From Isosphaeraceae bacterium EP7 (GTDB lineage: Bacteria > Planctomycetota > Planctomycetia > Isosphaerales > Isosphaeraceae): a DNA stretch of 64,000 bases. The translations under genes were made by a program, and so were the position numbers. Positions within the stretch are counted from its first letter, which is position 1. The number at the start of each line of letters is the position of its first letter. Under the pieces are notes generated by a model that did no database searches, was not told the origin of the DNA, and was given only the letters and a program-made list of their open reading frames with translations. Location of the stretch: NCBI GenBank assembly GCA_038400315.1, contig CP151667.1:6583174-6647173 (forward strand), in the 5' to 3' direction. Shown piece after piece: positions 54,806 to 64,000 of this stretch.

Positions 54806-55675
54806 GTGCTGCTGAGCATGACCGGATTCGGCGAGGCCCGGCGGCAAGACGACCGCTGGGCCGTCAGCGTCGAGGTCCGCTCCGTCAATAATCGACATCT
54901 CAAGCTGAACGCCAAGCTGGGCGACCGCTACTCGGCGCTCGAGCCCGACCTGGAACGCCTGGTGCGCGAGACCTTGCGTCGAGGGACCGTGCAGCTCACC
55001 CTGCGGGTCGACCGTCCCCGGAAGACCGAGGACTATCGCCTCAACACCGTCGCCCTGGCCAGTTACCGCGCCCAGTTGCAGGAAGTCTTCGGCCAGGACG
55101 TCAGCCTGCAAGGGCTGCTGCAACTCCCAGGGGTCGTCGAGGAACGTCGCTCGAACCAGGATGACCCGCACGAGGAATGGCCCGAGCTGGCCGAGATCGT
55201 CTCCGAGGCCCTCGCCAAGCTGCAAGCCTCGCGTGCCGAGGAAGGCCGGTCGATGGCCGACGAGTTGACCGCCCTGGGCGACTCGATCGTCGGCCGGCTC
55301 GAAGTCATCGCCGCGCGGGCCCCGCTGGTGGTCGAAGGGTACCAAAAGCGGCTCGAAGAGCGTGTCCGCACGCTGCTCGAGGGCAAGGGGGCGACGCTCC
55401 AGCCGGGCGACCTGATCCGTGAGGTCTCGATCTTCGCCGAGCGGGCCGACATCGCCGAGGAAGTGGTCCGGCTCAGAGCCCACCTCGGCCAGTTCCGGGC
55501 CGTGATCGACGAGCCCGAGAGCGCCGGCCGCAAGCTGGAGTTCGTCGTGCAGGAGATGGGACGCGAGACGAACACGATCGGGTCGAAGGCCAATGACCTC
55601 GAGATCTCCCGCGAGGTGGTCGAGATCAAGGGGGCCCTCGAGAAGATCCGCGAACTGATCCAGAACGTCGAATGA
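54806..55675 (+). CDS. yicC: YicC/YloC family endoribonuclease-type protein
   Basis: A 289-residue member of the YicC/YloC family. The N-terminal signature SMTGFGEARRQ and EVRSVNNRHLKLN is present, and the C-terminal part has QEMGRETNTIGSKANDLEIS followed by VVEIKGALEKIRELIQNVE, which is invariant in the family. Recent work describes the family as RNases that act on small RNAs and on mRNA ends. The start is GTG 54806. It is the first gene of yicC-gmk-rpoZ, a common bacterial order; gmk begins just after its stop. Confidence 0.93.
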   Translation: MLLSMTGFGEARRQDDRWAVSVEVRSVNNRHLKLNAKLGDRYSALEPDLERLVRETLRRGTVQLTLRVDRPRKTEDYRLNTVALASYRAQLQEVFGQDVSLQGLLQLPGVVEERRSNQDDPHEEWPELAEIVSEALAKLQASRAEEGRSMADELTALGDSIVGRLEVIAARAPLVVEGYQKRLEERVRTLLEGKGATLQPGDLIREVSIFAERADIAEEVVRLRAHLGQFRAVIDEPESAGRKLEFVVQEMGRETNTIGSKANDLEISREVVEIKGALEKIRELIQNVE

Positions 55676-55676
55676 C

Positions 55677-56345
55677 GTGCGGACGCACACGGACGGGGAT
55701 GGGATCTTGCGAGAGACCGCATTGACGATCGACGAGCGAACGACGAACGCCCCGGCCTCCGCCCCCGCGGCCTCGGGGCGACTGGTTGTCGTCTCGGGCC
55801 CCTCGGGCACGGGCAAGAGCACGCTCGTGCGCCGGGTCGTCGAGCAATGCGCCCCCGGGGTGGTCCTGTCCATCTCGGCGACGAGCCGGGCCCCTCGCGT
55901 CGGCGAGGTCGACGGCGTCGATTACCTGTTCCTCAGTCGTGAGGACTTCGAGCAGGCGATCGCCCGGGGCGAATTCCTGGAATGGGCCGAAGTGCACGGG
56001 AACCTGTACGGCACGCCCGCGGGCCCCGTGGCCCAGGCCGTGGCCCGCGGCTGCCGGGTGCTGCTGGAGATCGACGTGCAGGGGGGGATGCAGGTGCGCT
56101 CGCGCGTGCCCGATGCCTTCCTGATCTTCGTCCATGCGCCGAGCTTCGAAGTGCTTGAGGCTCGGCTTCGAGCCCGCGGGACCGACGGCGAGGCGACCAT
56201 CCTGCGTCGGCTGGCCAACGCCCGCGCCGAGCTGGAACAGAGCCCTCGCTACGACGTGCAATTAGTCAACGACGACCTGGACCGGGCGGTGGCCGAGCTG
56301 GCCGACGTGCTCGGACGGCTCAGCCCCGGCTCCGGAGGATCCTGA
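55677..56345 (+). CDS. gmk: Guanylate kinase
   Basis: Phosphorylates GMP to GDP. The Walker A motif is [11 protein letters not shown], then [37 protein letters not shown] and [11 protein letters not shown] are typical. The length is 222 from GTG 55677, or 212 from TTG 55707, which has a GGGGATGG stretch upstream; the first 30 residues are not conserved, so the shorter form may be the true one. It overlaps nothing and is followed by rpoZ after two nt. Confidence 0.94.
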   Translation: MRTHTDGDGILRETALTIDERTTNAPASAPAASGRLVVVSGPSGTGKSTLVRRVVEQCAPGVVLSISATSRAPRVGEVDGVDYLFLSREDFEQAIARGEFLEWAEVHGNLYGTPAGPVAQAVARGCRVLLEIDVQGGMQVRSRVPDAFLIFVHAPSFEVLEARLRARGTDGEATILRRLANARAELEQSPRYDVQLVNDDLDRAVAELADVLGRLSPGSGGS

Positions 56346-56347
56346 CC

Positions 56348-56614
56348 ATGCTCGAAGAGTTGAAGGAAGAGAAGATCGTCAACAAGGTCGGCGGGCGCTT
56401 CAAGCTCTCCACCCTGATCCAGAAGCGGATGATCGCCCTGAATCAGGGGGCCCGCCCCCTGGTCGACATCCGCGGCGCCGACAAGATGTACATCGTGATC
56501 CAGGAGATCATGCAGGACAAGATTTACCTGGACCTCACGGGCAACATCCAGACGAGCGAGCCGACGGAAGAGGCCGAAGGCGAGACGGTCGACTTGACCC
56601 AGCCCTCGGAATGA
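56348..56614 (+). CDS. rpoZ: RNA polymerase subunit omega
   Basis: An 88-residue omega-like protein. The core [27 protein letters not shown] is the conserved region that binds beta-prime, and the C-terminal tail is acidic (EPTEEAEGE). The order yicC-gmk-rpoZ supports the call. It starts two nt after the gmk stop. An inverted repeat follows its stop. Confidence 0.93.
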   Translation: MLEELKEEKIVNKVGGRFKLSTLIQKRMIALNQGARPLVDIRGADKMYIVIQEIMQDKIYLDLTGNIQTSEPTEEAEGETVDLTQPSE

Positions 56615-56622
56615 TCACGACC

Positions 56623-56645
56623 GGCCCGAGGGTCGTCCTCGGGCC
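56623..56645 (+). terminator. GC-rich hairpin after rpoZ
   Basis: GGCCCGAGG (56623-56631) and CCTCGGGCC (56637-56645) form a 9-bp stem with loop GTCGT, nine nt after the rpoZ stop. No U-tract is seen. Confidence 0.4.
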
Positions 56646-56780
56646 CGGCTGAGGCCGAAGCCCGGCCCCCTCCGCGGTCGATGGAGGACAAGGTCCCGGG
56701 CGCCGTCGCCGGTGGAGCCCGCAATGGCTCCTCCCATGCGAGGCCCGGGCCCCTGCCGCGCGCCGAGGGGACGGTAACTG

Positions 56781-59093
56781 ATGCTGGATCGTCGACAGAT
56801 GGGCCGCCACGCCCGGCAACTCGCTCCCCTGTTCGCCACCGCGTTCGTCGCCCTCTGCCTCGTCGGCTACAACCCGGCGGATGCCCCCGGGTCGTCGACA
56901 TACCCCCCCAACGCGACGCCGACCAACCCGTGCGGGCCCGTGGGCGCGGCGTTCGCATCGCTGATCTTCCGGGGCGTGGGCTATGGCGCATACGTCGGCC
57001 TTGCCGGCCTGGTCGCGGCCAACCTCCTGATCTTCCGGCGGAGGCCCGTGCCGGAGATCGAGCTGCGACTGGCGGGAGTCGGTCTGCTGACGGGGGTGGC
57101 CTCGTGCCTGGTCCAGCGGTTCACGCCGTGGCTGACGCCCACGCCTTCGGTCGGCCCGGGGGGCTACCTGGGGGCCATCGAGCTCGCCTTCCTGGAGGGG
57201 CAATTCGGCCCCGGGGGGATGTTCCTGATCCTGGCCGCCGCGGGCCTGGCGGGCCTTGCGCTCTGCCAGGACGTGCTCTTCGCCTGGCCGGCCCAGGAGC
57301 TGGCGGCCCTGCTCCGCCCTGCCCGGCGAGAGCAGCCCCCCGTCCGCACGGCAGGCGCCGGCGTCGACGCCTCGATTTTCGTCCCCGGGCGGGTCGACTC
57401 GCCCGACGACAACGGCGAGCCCGGCACCCGGCTTGCCCCGCCCCCGCCCAGACCGGCGCTGGCCAGGCCCCAGCCCAACCCCCGTGCGGCCTCGTCGGCC
57501 CTCGTCGACGCCCGGAGCCCGCAGGCCAGGTCGTTTCAAGGCGCGCCGGAGTCCAAGCACTCGGCGCCGTTCGTGCCCCAGAACCCCGACTTCATCCTGC
57601 CGCCCATCGCGCTGCTGGAGCCACCCACCCCGGTGGCCGTGGGCGACCACGAGGCCAAGCTGCACGCCCGCGCCGTGGTGCTGGAGCAGACCCTGCGCGA
57701 CCACGGATGCGAGGTCCGCGTCGTCCAGATCGACACCGGGCCGGTGATCACCCAGTTCGAGATCGAGCTGGTCCCCGGCCTGCGAGTCGCCCGGATCGTC
57801 ACGCTCTCCAATGACCTGGCCATCGCCCTGGCGGTCCCCAGCGTTCGGATCGTGGCGCCGATCCCCAACAAGACGACCGTTGGCATCGAGGTGCCCAATG
57901 AGCGCCGGACGATGGTGCGGCTGGGCGACGTGGTGCACGGCGTGCACACGCAGCTGAACAAGCTGAAGATTCCGCTGTTCCTGGGCAAGGACGTGAAGGG
58001 CAACCCCCTGGCGTTCGACCTGGCCGACATGCCCCACCTGCTCATCGCCGGCCGTACCGGAACCGGCAAATCGGTCTGCCTGAACGCGATGATCCTGTCG
58101 ATCTTGATGACCAAGAGCCCCGAGGAAGTGAAGCTGATCCTCGTCGACCCCAAGATGGTCGAGCTCTCGCAGTTCAAGCGGATCCCGCACCTGATGCACC
58201 CGGTCGTCACCGACATGAAGAAGGCCGAGTCGCTGCTCTCCTGGGCCTGCGACAAGATGGACGAGCGATACGCGTTCCTCGCCAGGGCCGGCGTGCGTAA
58301 CATCCAGACATACAACTCGCTGGGTGCCGACGAGATCTACGCGAGGGTTCAGCCCGAGAGCGACGAGGAACGAGAACGCCTCCCGACGTACATGCCCTAC
58401 ATCGTCATCATCGTCGACGAGATGGCCGACCTGATGATGACGGCGGCCAAGGAGGTCGAGTCGCACATCGTCCGGCTTGCGCAGAAAGCGCGGGCCGTCG
58501 GCATGCACCTGATCGTGGCCACCCAGAAGCCGACGGTCGACGTGATCACCGGCCTGATCAAGGGGAACATGCCCGCCCGGATCGCGTTCCAGGTGACGAG
58601 CAAGGGGGACTCGCGCGTCGTACTCGACGTGATGGGGGCCGACAAGCTGCTGGGCAACGGCGACATGCTCTTCCTGATCCCCGGCACGTCCCACATCGTC
58701 CGGGCACAAGGGACGTACGTGGCCGACGACGAGATCACGCGGGTCACCGAGCACCTGAGCCAGTACCCGGTCGAATTCAGCCGCGAGCTGATGAAGGTCG
58801 GCGTCGGCGGCGTAGGGGGCAAGGACCGTGGGGCGGCGCTGAAAGAGCGCGACGAGATGTACGAGCCGGCCATCGAGGTCGTTATCAGCGAAGGTCGAGG
58901 CTCGACCTCACTGCTGCAACGCGCCCTGGGCATCGGCTACGGCCGGGCGGCCAGGCTGATCGATTTCATGGCCGAGGATGGCATCGTCGGCGAGTTCAAG
59001 AGCGGGTCGGCCCGCGAGGTGCTCTACTCCAGGGAGCAGTGGGATTCGATGAAAGGCGGCGACGATGGGGACGACGACCGCGGCCAAATCTGA
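56781..59093 (+). CDS. ftsK: DNA translocase FtsK/SpoIIIE
   Basis: A 770-residue DNA pump for chromosome segregation at division. The N-terminal 170 residues have about four membrane helices, fewer residues than E. coli FtsK but normal for short forms. A linker rich in Pro and Arg (170-280) leads to the motor. Conserved parts are PGLRVARIVTLSNDLAIALAV, Walker A AGRTGTGKSVCLNAMI, Walker B YIVIIVDEMADLMM, and LIVATQKPTVDVITGLIK. The C-terminal gamma domain RALGIGYGRAARLIDFM is the KOPS-reading winged helix. The P-loop reads GRTGTGKS and not the more common GxTGSGKS. It lies 166 nt after rpoZ. Confidence 0.95.
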   Translation: MLDRRQMGRHARQLAPLFATAFVALCLVGYNPADAPGSSTYPPNATPTNPCGPVGAAFASLIFRGVGYGAYVGLAGLVAANLLIFRRRPVPEIELRLAGVGLLTGVASCLVQRFTPWLTPTPSVGPGGYLGAIELAFLEGQFGPGGMFLILAAAGLAGLALCQDVLFAWPAQELAALLRPARREQPPVRTAGAGVDASIFVPGRVDSPDDNGEPGTRLAPPPPRPALARPQPNPRAASSALVDARSPQARSFQGAPESKHSAPFVPQNPDFILPPIALLEPPTPVAVGDHEAKLHARAVVLEQTLRDHGCEVRVVQIDTGPVITQFEIELVPGLRVARIVTLSNDLAIALAVPSVRIVAPIPNKTTVGIEVPNERRTMVRLGDVVHGVHTQLNKLKIPLFLGKDVKGNPLAFDLADMPHLLIAGRTGTGKSVCLNAMILSILMTKSPEEVKLILVDPKMVELSQFKRIPHLMHPVVTDMKKAESLLSWACDKMDERYAFLARAGVRNIQTYNSLGADEIYARVQPESDEERERLPTYMPYIVIIVDEMADLMMTAAKEVESHIVRLAQKARAVGMHLIVATQKPTVDVITGLIKGNMPARIAFQVTSKGDSRVVLDVMGADKLLGNGDMLFLIPGTSHIVRAQGTYVADDEITRVTEHLSQYPVEFSRELMKVGVGGVGGKDRGAALKERDEMYEPAIEVVISEGRGSTSLLQRALGIGYGRAARLIDFMAEDGIVGEFKSGSAREVLYSREQWDSMKGGDDGDDDRGQI

Positions 59094-59105
59094 AGCCAGG
59101 TCTTT

Positions 59106-59732
59106 CTAGCCCGGTCCGCGCCCGATCTTGAACGGTTCGACCGCGACCTCGGCGAGCCAGAGCCAGCCGATGGCCATGCCGAGCCGATCGATCCAGGTTC
59201 CCTCGGGTTTCCAGCGGCCCCCTGCCCCGAGCACAATCCAGGCACAGAGGACCGCGGGCGGGACGGTGGCGCCCAGCCTGGGGGCGGCGATGTCGCGGAC
59301 CGCGTGGGCATAGGCCGCGAACGCGGCCAGTAGCCAGCCGCCCAGCCCGCCGGCGGACTCTCCCGCAGGTCGTGGGAGCGTCCAGCCGAGTTCGGCGAAC
59401 GACCGGTACGTGCTCCAGGCGAGCACCACCACCGTCGCGGCGGTCGCCGACATGCAGGCGACCGCCCCCGGCTGACGCATCAGGCGATGCATCGGCGGCC
59501 TGGGCCCGCGCAGGCGGATCAGGAGCAGGCCGACCGACCAGCTCGCCAGATAGACGAGGCCCCGCTCCGGCCAGCGGTCCGGGCCCGCCGGCCACCAGGG
59601 TCGTACTGCGCCCGGCCCCAAGGCCTGGTCGAACGCCGACGACCAGGACATCGCGACGGCCGTCGCGGCCACCAGCGTCAGCCAGTCGACCGGCCCCGGG
59701 GGACGTTCGGCGCGTGTGGGCAACTGGGCCAT
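59106..59732 (-). CDS. Polytopic membrane protein, unknown function
   Basis: A 208-residue protein with four or five hydrophobic stretches (near 18-35, 58-75, 90-108, 130-150 and 160-175). I do not recognise the family. It lies convergent with ftsK (13-nt gap) and downstream of the histidine phosphatase gene on the same strand. Arg/Pro-rich loops separate the helices. The start ATG at 59732 has no strong ribosome-binding site. Confidence 0.6.
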   Translation of the reverse strand: MAQLPTRAERPPGPVDWLTLVAATAVAMSWSSAFDQALGPGAVRPWWPAGPDRWPERGLVYLASWSVGLLLIRLRGPRPPMHRLMRQPGAVACMSATAATVVVLAWSTYRSFAELGWTLPRPAGESAGGLGGWLLAAFAAYAHAVRDIAAPRLGATVPPAVLCAWIVLGAGGRWKPEGTWIDRLGMAIGWLWLAEVAVEPFKIGRGPG

Positions 59733-59781
59733 GGGGAATGCTCTCCGGCCCGTGCCAGGTCGGGAGGGGTGACCGCCCTGG

Positions 59782-60396
59782 TCACGCCACGATCCGGTTC
59801 AGGCACTCGGCCCGCCAGCGGCCGCCCACGGAGCGTAAGTCGTTGAGGGCCATGAAATCAATGCCGACGCGGTCGAAACCTTCGACGGGTACCTCGGGCA
59901 GCAGGCTTGTCAGCAGCACGCGGATGACCACGCCGTGACAGACGACCACGACCGTCCCCCCCGCATGGCGTTCCGCCAGCCCCAGGAACGCCGGCAGGGC
60001 CCTGTCGCGGATCTGGGTGTACGACTCCCCTCCGTCGTGGGTGTAGCCCAGGTCGCCGGCCATCCAGCGAGCCATGGTGGACTCGTAGATGGCCCATCCT
60101 TCGTCCCGAGTCGCCCCGCTGAGCGGTCCCATCCGCCGCTCGTGCAGGGCCCCAATTCGCTCGGGGACCAGGCCGCATTCCCCGGCCGCGGGCGACAGGG
60201 TCTCGATCGCCCGGCGCATGGCCGAGCTGGCCAGCGCCCCGGGAGCCAGCGAGGCCAGGTGGCCGGCCATCGCCCGGGCCTGCTCGTGCCCGCGCTCGCC
60301 CAGCCCGACGTCGGATTCCGACCCGTGGAACCGATCCGGCGCGGAGGTCTCGGCGTGTCTCAACAAGACAACGCGAGTTTCAACCTGGCTCTCCAT
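59782..60396 (-). CDS. Histidine phosphatase superfamily protein
   Basis: A 204-residue phosphatase of the phosphoglycerate mutase-like branch. The N-terminal motif LLRHAETS holds the phosphorylated His, LASSAMRRAIETLSP has the paired Arg, and VVVVCHGVVIRVLL supplies the second catalytic His. The substrate is unknown: family members act on sugar phosphates, alpha-ribazole phosphate and others. No cobalamin gene is adjacent. It ends 49 nt before the membrane gene on the same strand. Confidence 0.88.
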   Translation of the reverse strand: MESQVETRVVLLRHAETSAPDRFHGSESDVGLGERGHEQARAMAGHLASLAPGALASSAMRRAIETLSPAAGECGLVPERIGALHERRMGPLSGATRDEGWAIYESTMARWMAGDLGYTHDGGESYTQIRDRALPAFLGLAERHAGGTVVVVCHGVVIRVLLTSLLPEVPVEGFDRVGIDFMALNDLRSVGGRWRAECLNRIVA

Positions 60397-60511
60397 CCGT
60401 TTACCTTCCGTTCGCCAATGCTTTACAATATGGGGCGACCGGGGTCACCCCCCGTTTCCCCCCCGCCGACGTCGCCCGCGCCGCGAGCGCCCGAACGAAC
60501 GAGGCCCCGCC

Positions 60512-61150
60512 ATGTCCGCAACGAATCGCTATCGGACGATCCTCCTCTTCGGCATGCCAGGCAGCGGCAAGGGGACGCAGGGCAATGTGCTCGGCCAGCT
60601 CCCCGACCTGGTGCACATCTCCTGCGGCGACGTGTTCCGCAAGCTTCCCAAGTATGGCACGCTGGGCAAGGAGATCGTCAGGTACACGTCGCAAGGGCTC
60701 CTCGTCCCCGACGACCTGACGGTACGCATCTGGGAACGCCACATCCAGATCCTGGAGATGCAGGAACTGCTGCTGCCCGAGCGGCATATCCTCGTGCTCG
60801 ACGGCCTCCCCCGCAACTACGAGCAGGCCGTGCGGCTCGACGTCATGCTCGACGTGATCCAGATCTTCCACCTGGTCATCACAGACAACGACAAGGCCAC
60901 CGAGCGGTTGAAGGCCAGGGCCCTGCGCGAGAACCGGCTGGATGACATCAATGAGGAGGTCATCGGCCGCCGCCTCCGCCTGTACCAGGAAGAGACGCTC
61001 AACACCCTCTCCTTCTACGATCCCGAGCTGGTTTACGAGGTCGACGCGTCTCACTCCCCCCTGGAAGTCCTCCGGACCATCGTCGACCGAATGGTCGAGC
61101 TTCAGGGGCACCTCGCCGTCGCTCAGGTCGGATCGGTCGGGGCCGACTGA
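60512..61150 (+). CDS. adk: Adenylate kinase family protein
   Basis: A 212-residue nucleoside monophosphate kinase. The P-loop FGMPGSGKGTQ is the family signature, then ISCGDVFRKLPKYGTLGKEI and LDGLPRNYEQA are the AMP-binding segments. The LID region is short and has no CxxC zinc site, as in the short-form enzymes. The VLDGLPRNYEQ version replaces the more usual DGFPRT. I call it Adk, but a divergent second copy is possible. The ATG at 60512 is used. It is divergent from the phosphatase gene. Confidence 0.82.
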   Translation: MSATNRYRTILLFGMPGSGKGTQGNVLGQLPDLVHISCGDVFRKLPKYGTLGKEIVRYTSQGLLVPDDLTVRIWERHIQILEMQELLLPERHILVLDGLPRNYEQAVRLDVMLDVIQIFHLVITDNDKATERLKARALRENRLDDINEEVIGRRLRLYQEETLNTLSFYDPELVYEVDASHSPLEVLRTIVDRMVELQGHLAVAQVGSVGAD

Positions 61151-61170
61151 CGCCCGGCACGTCCTCGTCC

Positions 61171-61192
61171 GCGCCGCATGCGCCTGCGGCGC
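61171..61192 (+). terminator. GC-rich hairpin after adk
   Basis: GCGCCGCA (61171-61178) and TGCGGCGC (61185-61192) form an 8-bp stem around TGCGCC, 20 nt after the adk stop. No U-tract follows directly. Confidence 0.4.
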
Positions 61193-61451
61193 GGAGAGCA
61201 TGCGTGACGCATCTCTTAGAAAATTCGGGGGATCGGCGATCGGGCCGGCCTCCCGGCTCGGATCGTGTAGGCGGGAACCGGGTCCGCGTGAGGGCCGGAA
61301 GATCGGCTTGCGGGTTGCGAGGAAATTGCCGACAGTTTCTTTGGCCTGTCGGTGACCGGCGTGCGTAAACTCGTTAGAGCCTTCGCACACCAAACATCTC
61401 GTCTCGACTCCGGTTTTGGGGCGGATCCTTTTGACCCGAAGACCTCGCCGG

Positions 61452-61838
61452 ATGCGTCTGATCATCGTGCTGCTGGCCGCGGTCGTCGCGGGCCCCTGGT
61501 CGCTCGTCGACCTGGCCCTCGATTCGATCGCGGGCCGCGCGGCCGATTCAGACCCGACGATCGCGACGCAGGCCTCCTTCGAGGCGGGCTCGCCCATCCG
61601 TCCTCGGATCCGCCGGCCGCCGCCCATGGCCCATGGCTGGCAAATCGAGCCGCAGGCAATCGTCGCCGAGCAGGATGAGGCGGATGATCTCGCTCAAGAC
61701 GCGACCGACGGGTGGTGGACCTCGCCGCGTGCGGACCGACCGAGCCTGCAAGGTTGCCACGTCGGGCTGACCCCGACGGTCAATTCCGACGGCCGACGAA
61801 TCCCCCGTGTGCCGACTCGCGTCCCGCTTCGCTGCTGA
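61452..61838 (+). CDS. Possible secreted protein of unknown function
   Basis: A 128-residue reading frame from ATG 61452. The first 35 residues look like a signal peptide (MRLIIVLLAAVVAGPWSLVDL...). The rest is polar with no motif that I know. The TTG further upstream at 61416 is an alternative start. Codon use looks like that of a gene but is not decisive. The region 61193-61451 before it contains no other supported gene. Confidence 0.5.
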   Translation: MRLIIVLLAAVVAGPWSLVDLALDSIAGRAADSDPTIATQASFEAGSPIRPRIRRPPPMAHGWQIEPQAIVAEQDEADDLAQDATDGWWTSPRADRPSLQGCHVGLTPTVNSDGRRIPRVPTRVPLRC

Positions 61839-62105
61839 TCGCGCGCATCCCCCCGATGCAGGCTTGCGATTCGCCCCCACGCCCAGTTCCGATCCCGGGA
61901 CGGCCCGCGGCGGGCCCCACGATTGACTCGGGCCCTCCCCTCTTCGGCCCGCGCTCCGGTCATCGCCCGGCCCCGGCCGGTTCGGGCCGAGTCACCTCAA
62001 CGAACTTCAAATGTGACATTTCCTCGCGCGGAGGTCCCTCGACGGGCCCGCCGATCGATCGAGACGTTGACCCCGCGCACGCGGGGCCTTCGGAGGCCTT
62101 CATCC

Positions 62106-63401
62106 ATGCTTCGTAAGCTCATCGCCGCCCTGATCATCGTCGCCGCAGTCGGCGGGGCCGCCTATTTCGGCCTGGTGACCAAGGCCGACGTTAGCCACGC
62201 CTTTGATTATTTGAAGAACGCCGCCGCAGGTAAGGGGGCCCACGACGACGAGCTCTCCCACAAGCAGGAGGTCGCACCGGCCATCTCCGCGACCTGGGAT
62301 CGCCTGGCCGAAGTCGATGAGGTCCAGCGCAAGGCCATCGGCCTCGACACCGTCAAGGTCCGCAAGCAAACCGAACCCATCAAGCTGGAGCTGCTGGGCA
62401 CCACCGGCTACGACGAGAGCACCCTCGTCCGGATCAGGCCCCGGTTCGACACCCTGGTGCAGAAAGTGAACGTCGTCAGCGGTGGAATCGTCAAGAAGGG
62501 CGACCCGCTCGTCGACCTGTACAGCAACGACCTCTCCCAGGCCAAGAACGACTATCGGGTGGCCTACCTCCAGTGGGTCCTGAAGGACAGGCTCTACCGG
62601 ACCCGCAAGGAGCTGGTGAAGACCGGCGCCGTGTCGCAGCTCCTCTGGGTCGAGACCCAGAATGACGAGAACACGGCGCGGCTCAACCGCGACCTGGCGG
62701 CCAACAAGCTGTACGTCTACGGGATCTCCGACGAGGTGGTCGTCGCGCTGGTGGACGGGCTCAGCGAGGAGAACTTCAAGGAGATCAAGGCCAAGGACGT
62801 CTCGGACCTGGCCAGCATCACCCTGAAGTCGCCCACCGACGGCATCGTCATCTCGCGCGACGTGGTGCCGGGCAACCTCTACGACGAGACGAGCACCCTG
62901 CTGACCATCGCCCCGCTGGACCACCTCTATGTGTGGGGAAACGTCTACGAGAGCGACCAGTCCAAGGTGGACGTCGGTCAGACCTGGGAAATCCATTTCC
63001 CATTCCTGGCCGAGAAGGTCAAGGGGAAGGTCGAATACGTCTCCAACCGCGTGGACCCCGAGACCCACGCGATCCGGATCCGCGCATCGATCCCCAACCC
63101 CGACGGCCGCTTCAAGGCCGACAACATGGTCCGGGCGATCCTGGAGATCCCCCCCGTGGCCGGCCAGACGGTCGTCCCACGCCAGGCGGTCGTCACCATC
63201 CACGGCCAGTACTTCGTCTTCGTCGCCAAGACCCCGTCCAAGTTCGAGCGGCGGGCGATCCGCCCGACCCAGGAGAACAGCGACACGGTCATCGTCGCCT
63301 CGGGCCTGGTCGAGGGGGAGGAGATCGTCTCGCAGGGGAGCCTCCTCGTCGAGCAGATCTACGAGGACCAGAGCACCATCCACGGCCAGCTCGAGGACTG
63401 A
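62106..63401 (+). CDS. Periplasmic adaptor of RND-type efflux (membrane fusion protein)
   Basis: A 431-residue HlyD/MFP protein. The N-terminal hydrophobic segment [22 protein letters not shown] anchors it. Beta-barrel and lipoyl-like halves are present ([24 protein letters not shown] and [21 protein letters not shown]), with an alpha-helical hairpin region between them. The C-terminal motif [20 protein letters not shown] fits CusB-like adaptors. The frame is open upstream, but the ATG at 62106 starts the signal. No RND pump or outer-membrane gene is adjacent within the window; the next gene is glgC. It is probably an orphan adaptor or part of a system elsewhere. Confidence 0.87.
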   Translation: MLRKLIAALIIVAAVGGAAYFGLVTKADVSHAFDYLKNAAAGKGAHDDELSHKQEVAPAISATWDRLAEVDEVQRKAIGLDTVKVRKQTEPIKLELLGTTGYDESTLVRIRPRFDTLVQKVNVVSGGIVKKGDPLVDLYSNDLSQAKNDYRVAYLQWVLKDRLYRTRKELVKTGAVSQLLWVETQNDENTARLNRDLAANKLYVYGISDEVVVALVDGLSEENFKEIKAKDVSDLASITLKSPTDGIVISRDVVPGNLYDETSTLLTIAPLDHLYVWGNVYESDQSKVDVGQTWEIHFPFLAEKVKGKVEYVSNRVDPETHAIRIRASIPNPDGRFKADNMVRAILEIPPVAGQTVVPRQAVVTIHGQYFVFVAKTPSKFERRAIRPTQENSDTVIVASGLVEGEEIVSQGSLLVEQIYEDQSTIHGQLED

Positions 63402-63408
63402 CCCTCGG

Positions 63409-63445
63409 CCAGATCGGGCCCGCCCCGGTGTGGCGGGCCCTCTGG
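63409..63445 (+). terminator. Hairpin after the efflux adaptor gene
   Basis: CCAGA plus GGGCCCGCC (63409-63424, two-nt bulge) pair with GGCGGGCCC plus TCTGG (63432-63445). The stem is 14 bp and the loop seven nt. It starts eight nt after the stop codon. No U-tract follows. Confidence 0.55.
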
Positions 63446-63571
63446 AACGGGGCCGTACCGGCACATCCGGCGCCCCATTCGCGTACTTCACAGGGAACCC
63501 GCCCCCTGGGTCCCGTTACCGGTGATATGGTAATGGGGCGGTTTCCTCTCCCTGACGGTCGGGGCTTCTCC

Positions 63572-64000
63572 ATGCCGAAAGTCATCTGTCTGATCCTGGG
63601 CGGCGGGCGCGGCACGCGCCTCTTCCCGCTGACGAAGTCCAGGAGCAAGCCGGCGGTGCCGATCGGCGGCAAGTACCGCCTCATCGACATCCCGATCTCC
63701 AACTGCCTGCACTCCGGGCTCAATCAGATCTTTGTGCTGACGCAGTTCAACTCGAACAGCCTGCATCGGCACATCAGCCGGACGTACTCGTTCGACACCT
63801 TCAGCGGCGGATTCGTCGAGATCCTCGCCGCGCAGCAGACGATGCAGCACGAGAGCTGGTATCAGGGGACCGCCGACGCCGTCCGCCGCAACATCGCCTC
63901 GTTCAACGAGCCCGGCTGCGACCTGGTCCTGATCCTCTCCGGCGACCAGCTCTACCGGATGGACTTCCGGGACATGATCCGGACCCACCTGGAGAACAAG
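63572..64000 (+). CDS. glgC: Glucose-1-phosphate adenylyltransferase, C-terminus missing
   Basis: First enzyme of glycogen synthesis (ATP plus glucose-1-phosphate to ADP-glucose). Only the first 143 residues lie in the window and the frame is open at the right edge. The N-terminus [21 protein letters not shown] is the nucleotide-binding motif, followed by [29 protein letters not shown] and [12 protein letters not shown], all typical of GlgC. The start ATG 63572 has no strong ribosome-binding site, but the conserved region begins there. Confidence 0.95.
   Translation, partial: MPKVICLILGGGRGTRLFPLTKSRSKPAVPIGGKYRLIDIPISNCLHSGLNQIFVLTQFNSNSLHRHISRTYSFDTFSGGFVEILAAQQTMQHESWYQGTADAVRRNIASFNEPGCDLVLILSGDQLYRMDFRDMIRTHLENK

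Overview
The window looks like a chromosomal segment of a high-GC planctomycete, most likely of the Isosphaeraceae type. The clade-typical signs are a DUF1559 protein with a prepilin-like N-terminus and an H-X9-DG motif, a secreted protein with the LEGRRLL N-terminal signature and a type I dockerin, several Tat or Sec exported enzymes of the Gfo/Idh/MocA and enolase families, and many GTG/TTG starts. The genus is an inference. I see no phage, IS element, CRISPR array or rRNA.

Layout. 1-10 kb: a FAD/Fe-S oxidase cut by the left edge, two small membrane proteins, folE, a LonN-domain protein, nth, a methyltransferase, metF and queG. 10-15 kb: a dockerin protein and two membrane glycosyltransferase-like genes. 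14.8-15.2 kb: a tRNA-Ile(CAU) split by a 312-nt group I intron. 15.5-19 kb: an ExbB/ExbD operon. 19-27 kb: exonuclease-like protein, lipoprotein, DUF1559 protein, the oxidative pentose phosphate operon gnd-zwf-opcA and a multiheme cytochrome. 27-32 kb: a beta-propeller phosphoesterase, a radical SAM protein, a DUF983 protein and tRNA-Arg(CCG). 32-43 kb: mostly carbohydrate and peptide catabolism, with chitinase and pheA. 43-50 kb: a chaperone locus, dnaK, two related small unknown genes, then clpB. 50-64 kb: a CPBP protease, aroF-tpiA-secG, yicC-gmk-rpoZ-ftsK, adk, an efflux adaptor and glgC cut by the right edge.

The two most notable features are outside ordinary genes. The first is the intron-interrupted tRNA-Ile(CAU), whose exons, splice sites and conserved catalytic core can all be read directly. 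The second is the clpB leader, where a perfect 9-nt anti-Shine-Dalgarno arm sits about 90 nt upstream of the clpB ribosome-binding site and could mask it in a heat-shock gene. Between dnaK and clpB lie two adjacent, mutually related small proteins that I cannot assign.

Housekeeping groups work as expected. The gnd-zwf-opcA operon feeds NADPH production. The aroF and pheA genes belong to aromatic amino acid synthesis, and folE and metF to pterin and folate metabolism. The yicC-gmk-rpoZ order is a common bacterial arrangement. Three promoters with a 17-bp spacer can be proposed by eye (tRNA-Ile, tRNA-Arg, pheA). GC-rich hairpins follow many stop codons; only those after the gene ending at 43219 and after tRNA-Arg have a clear U-tract.
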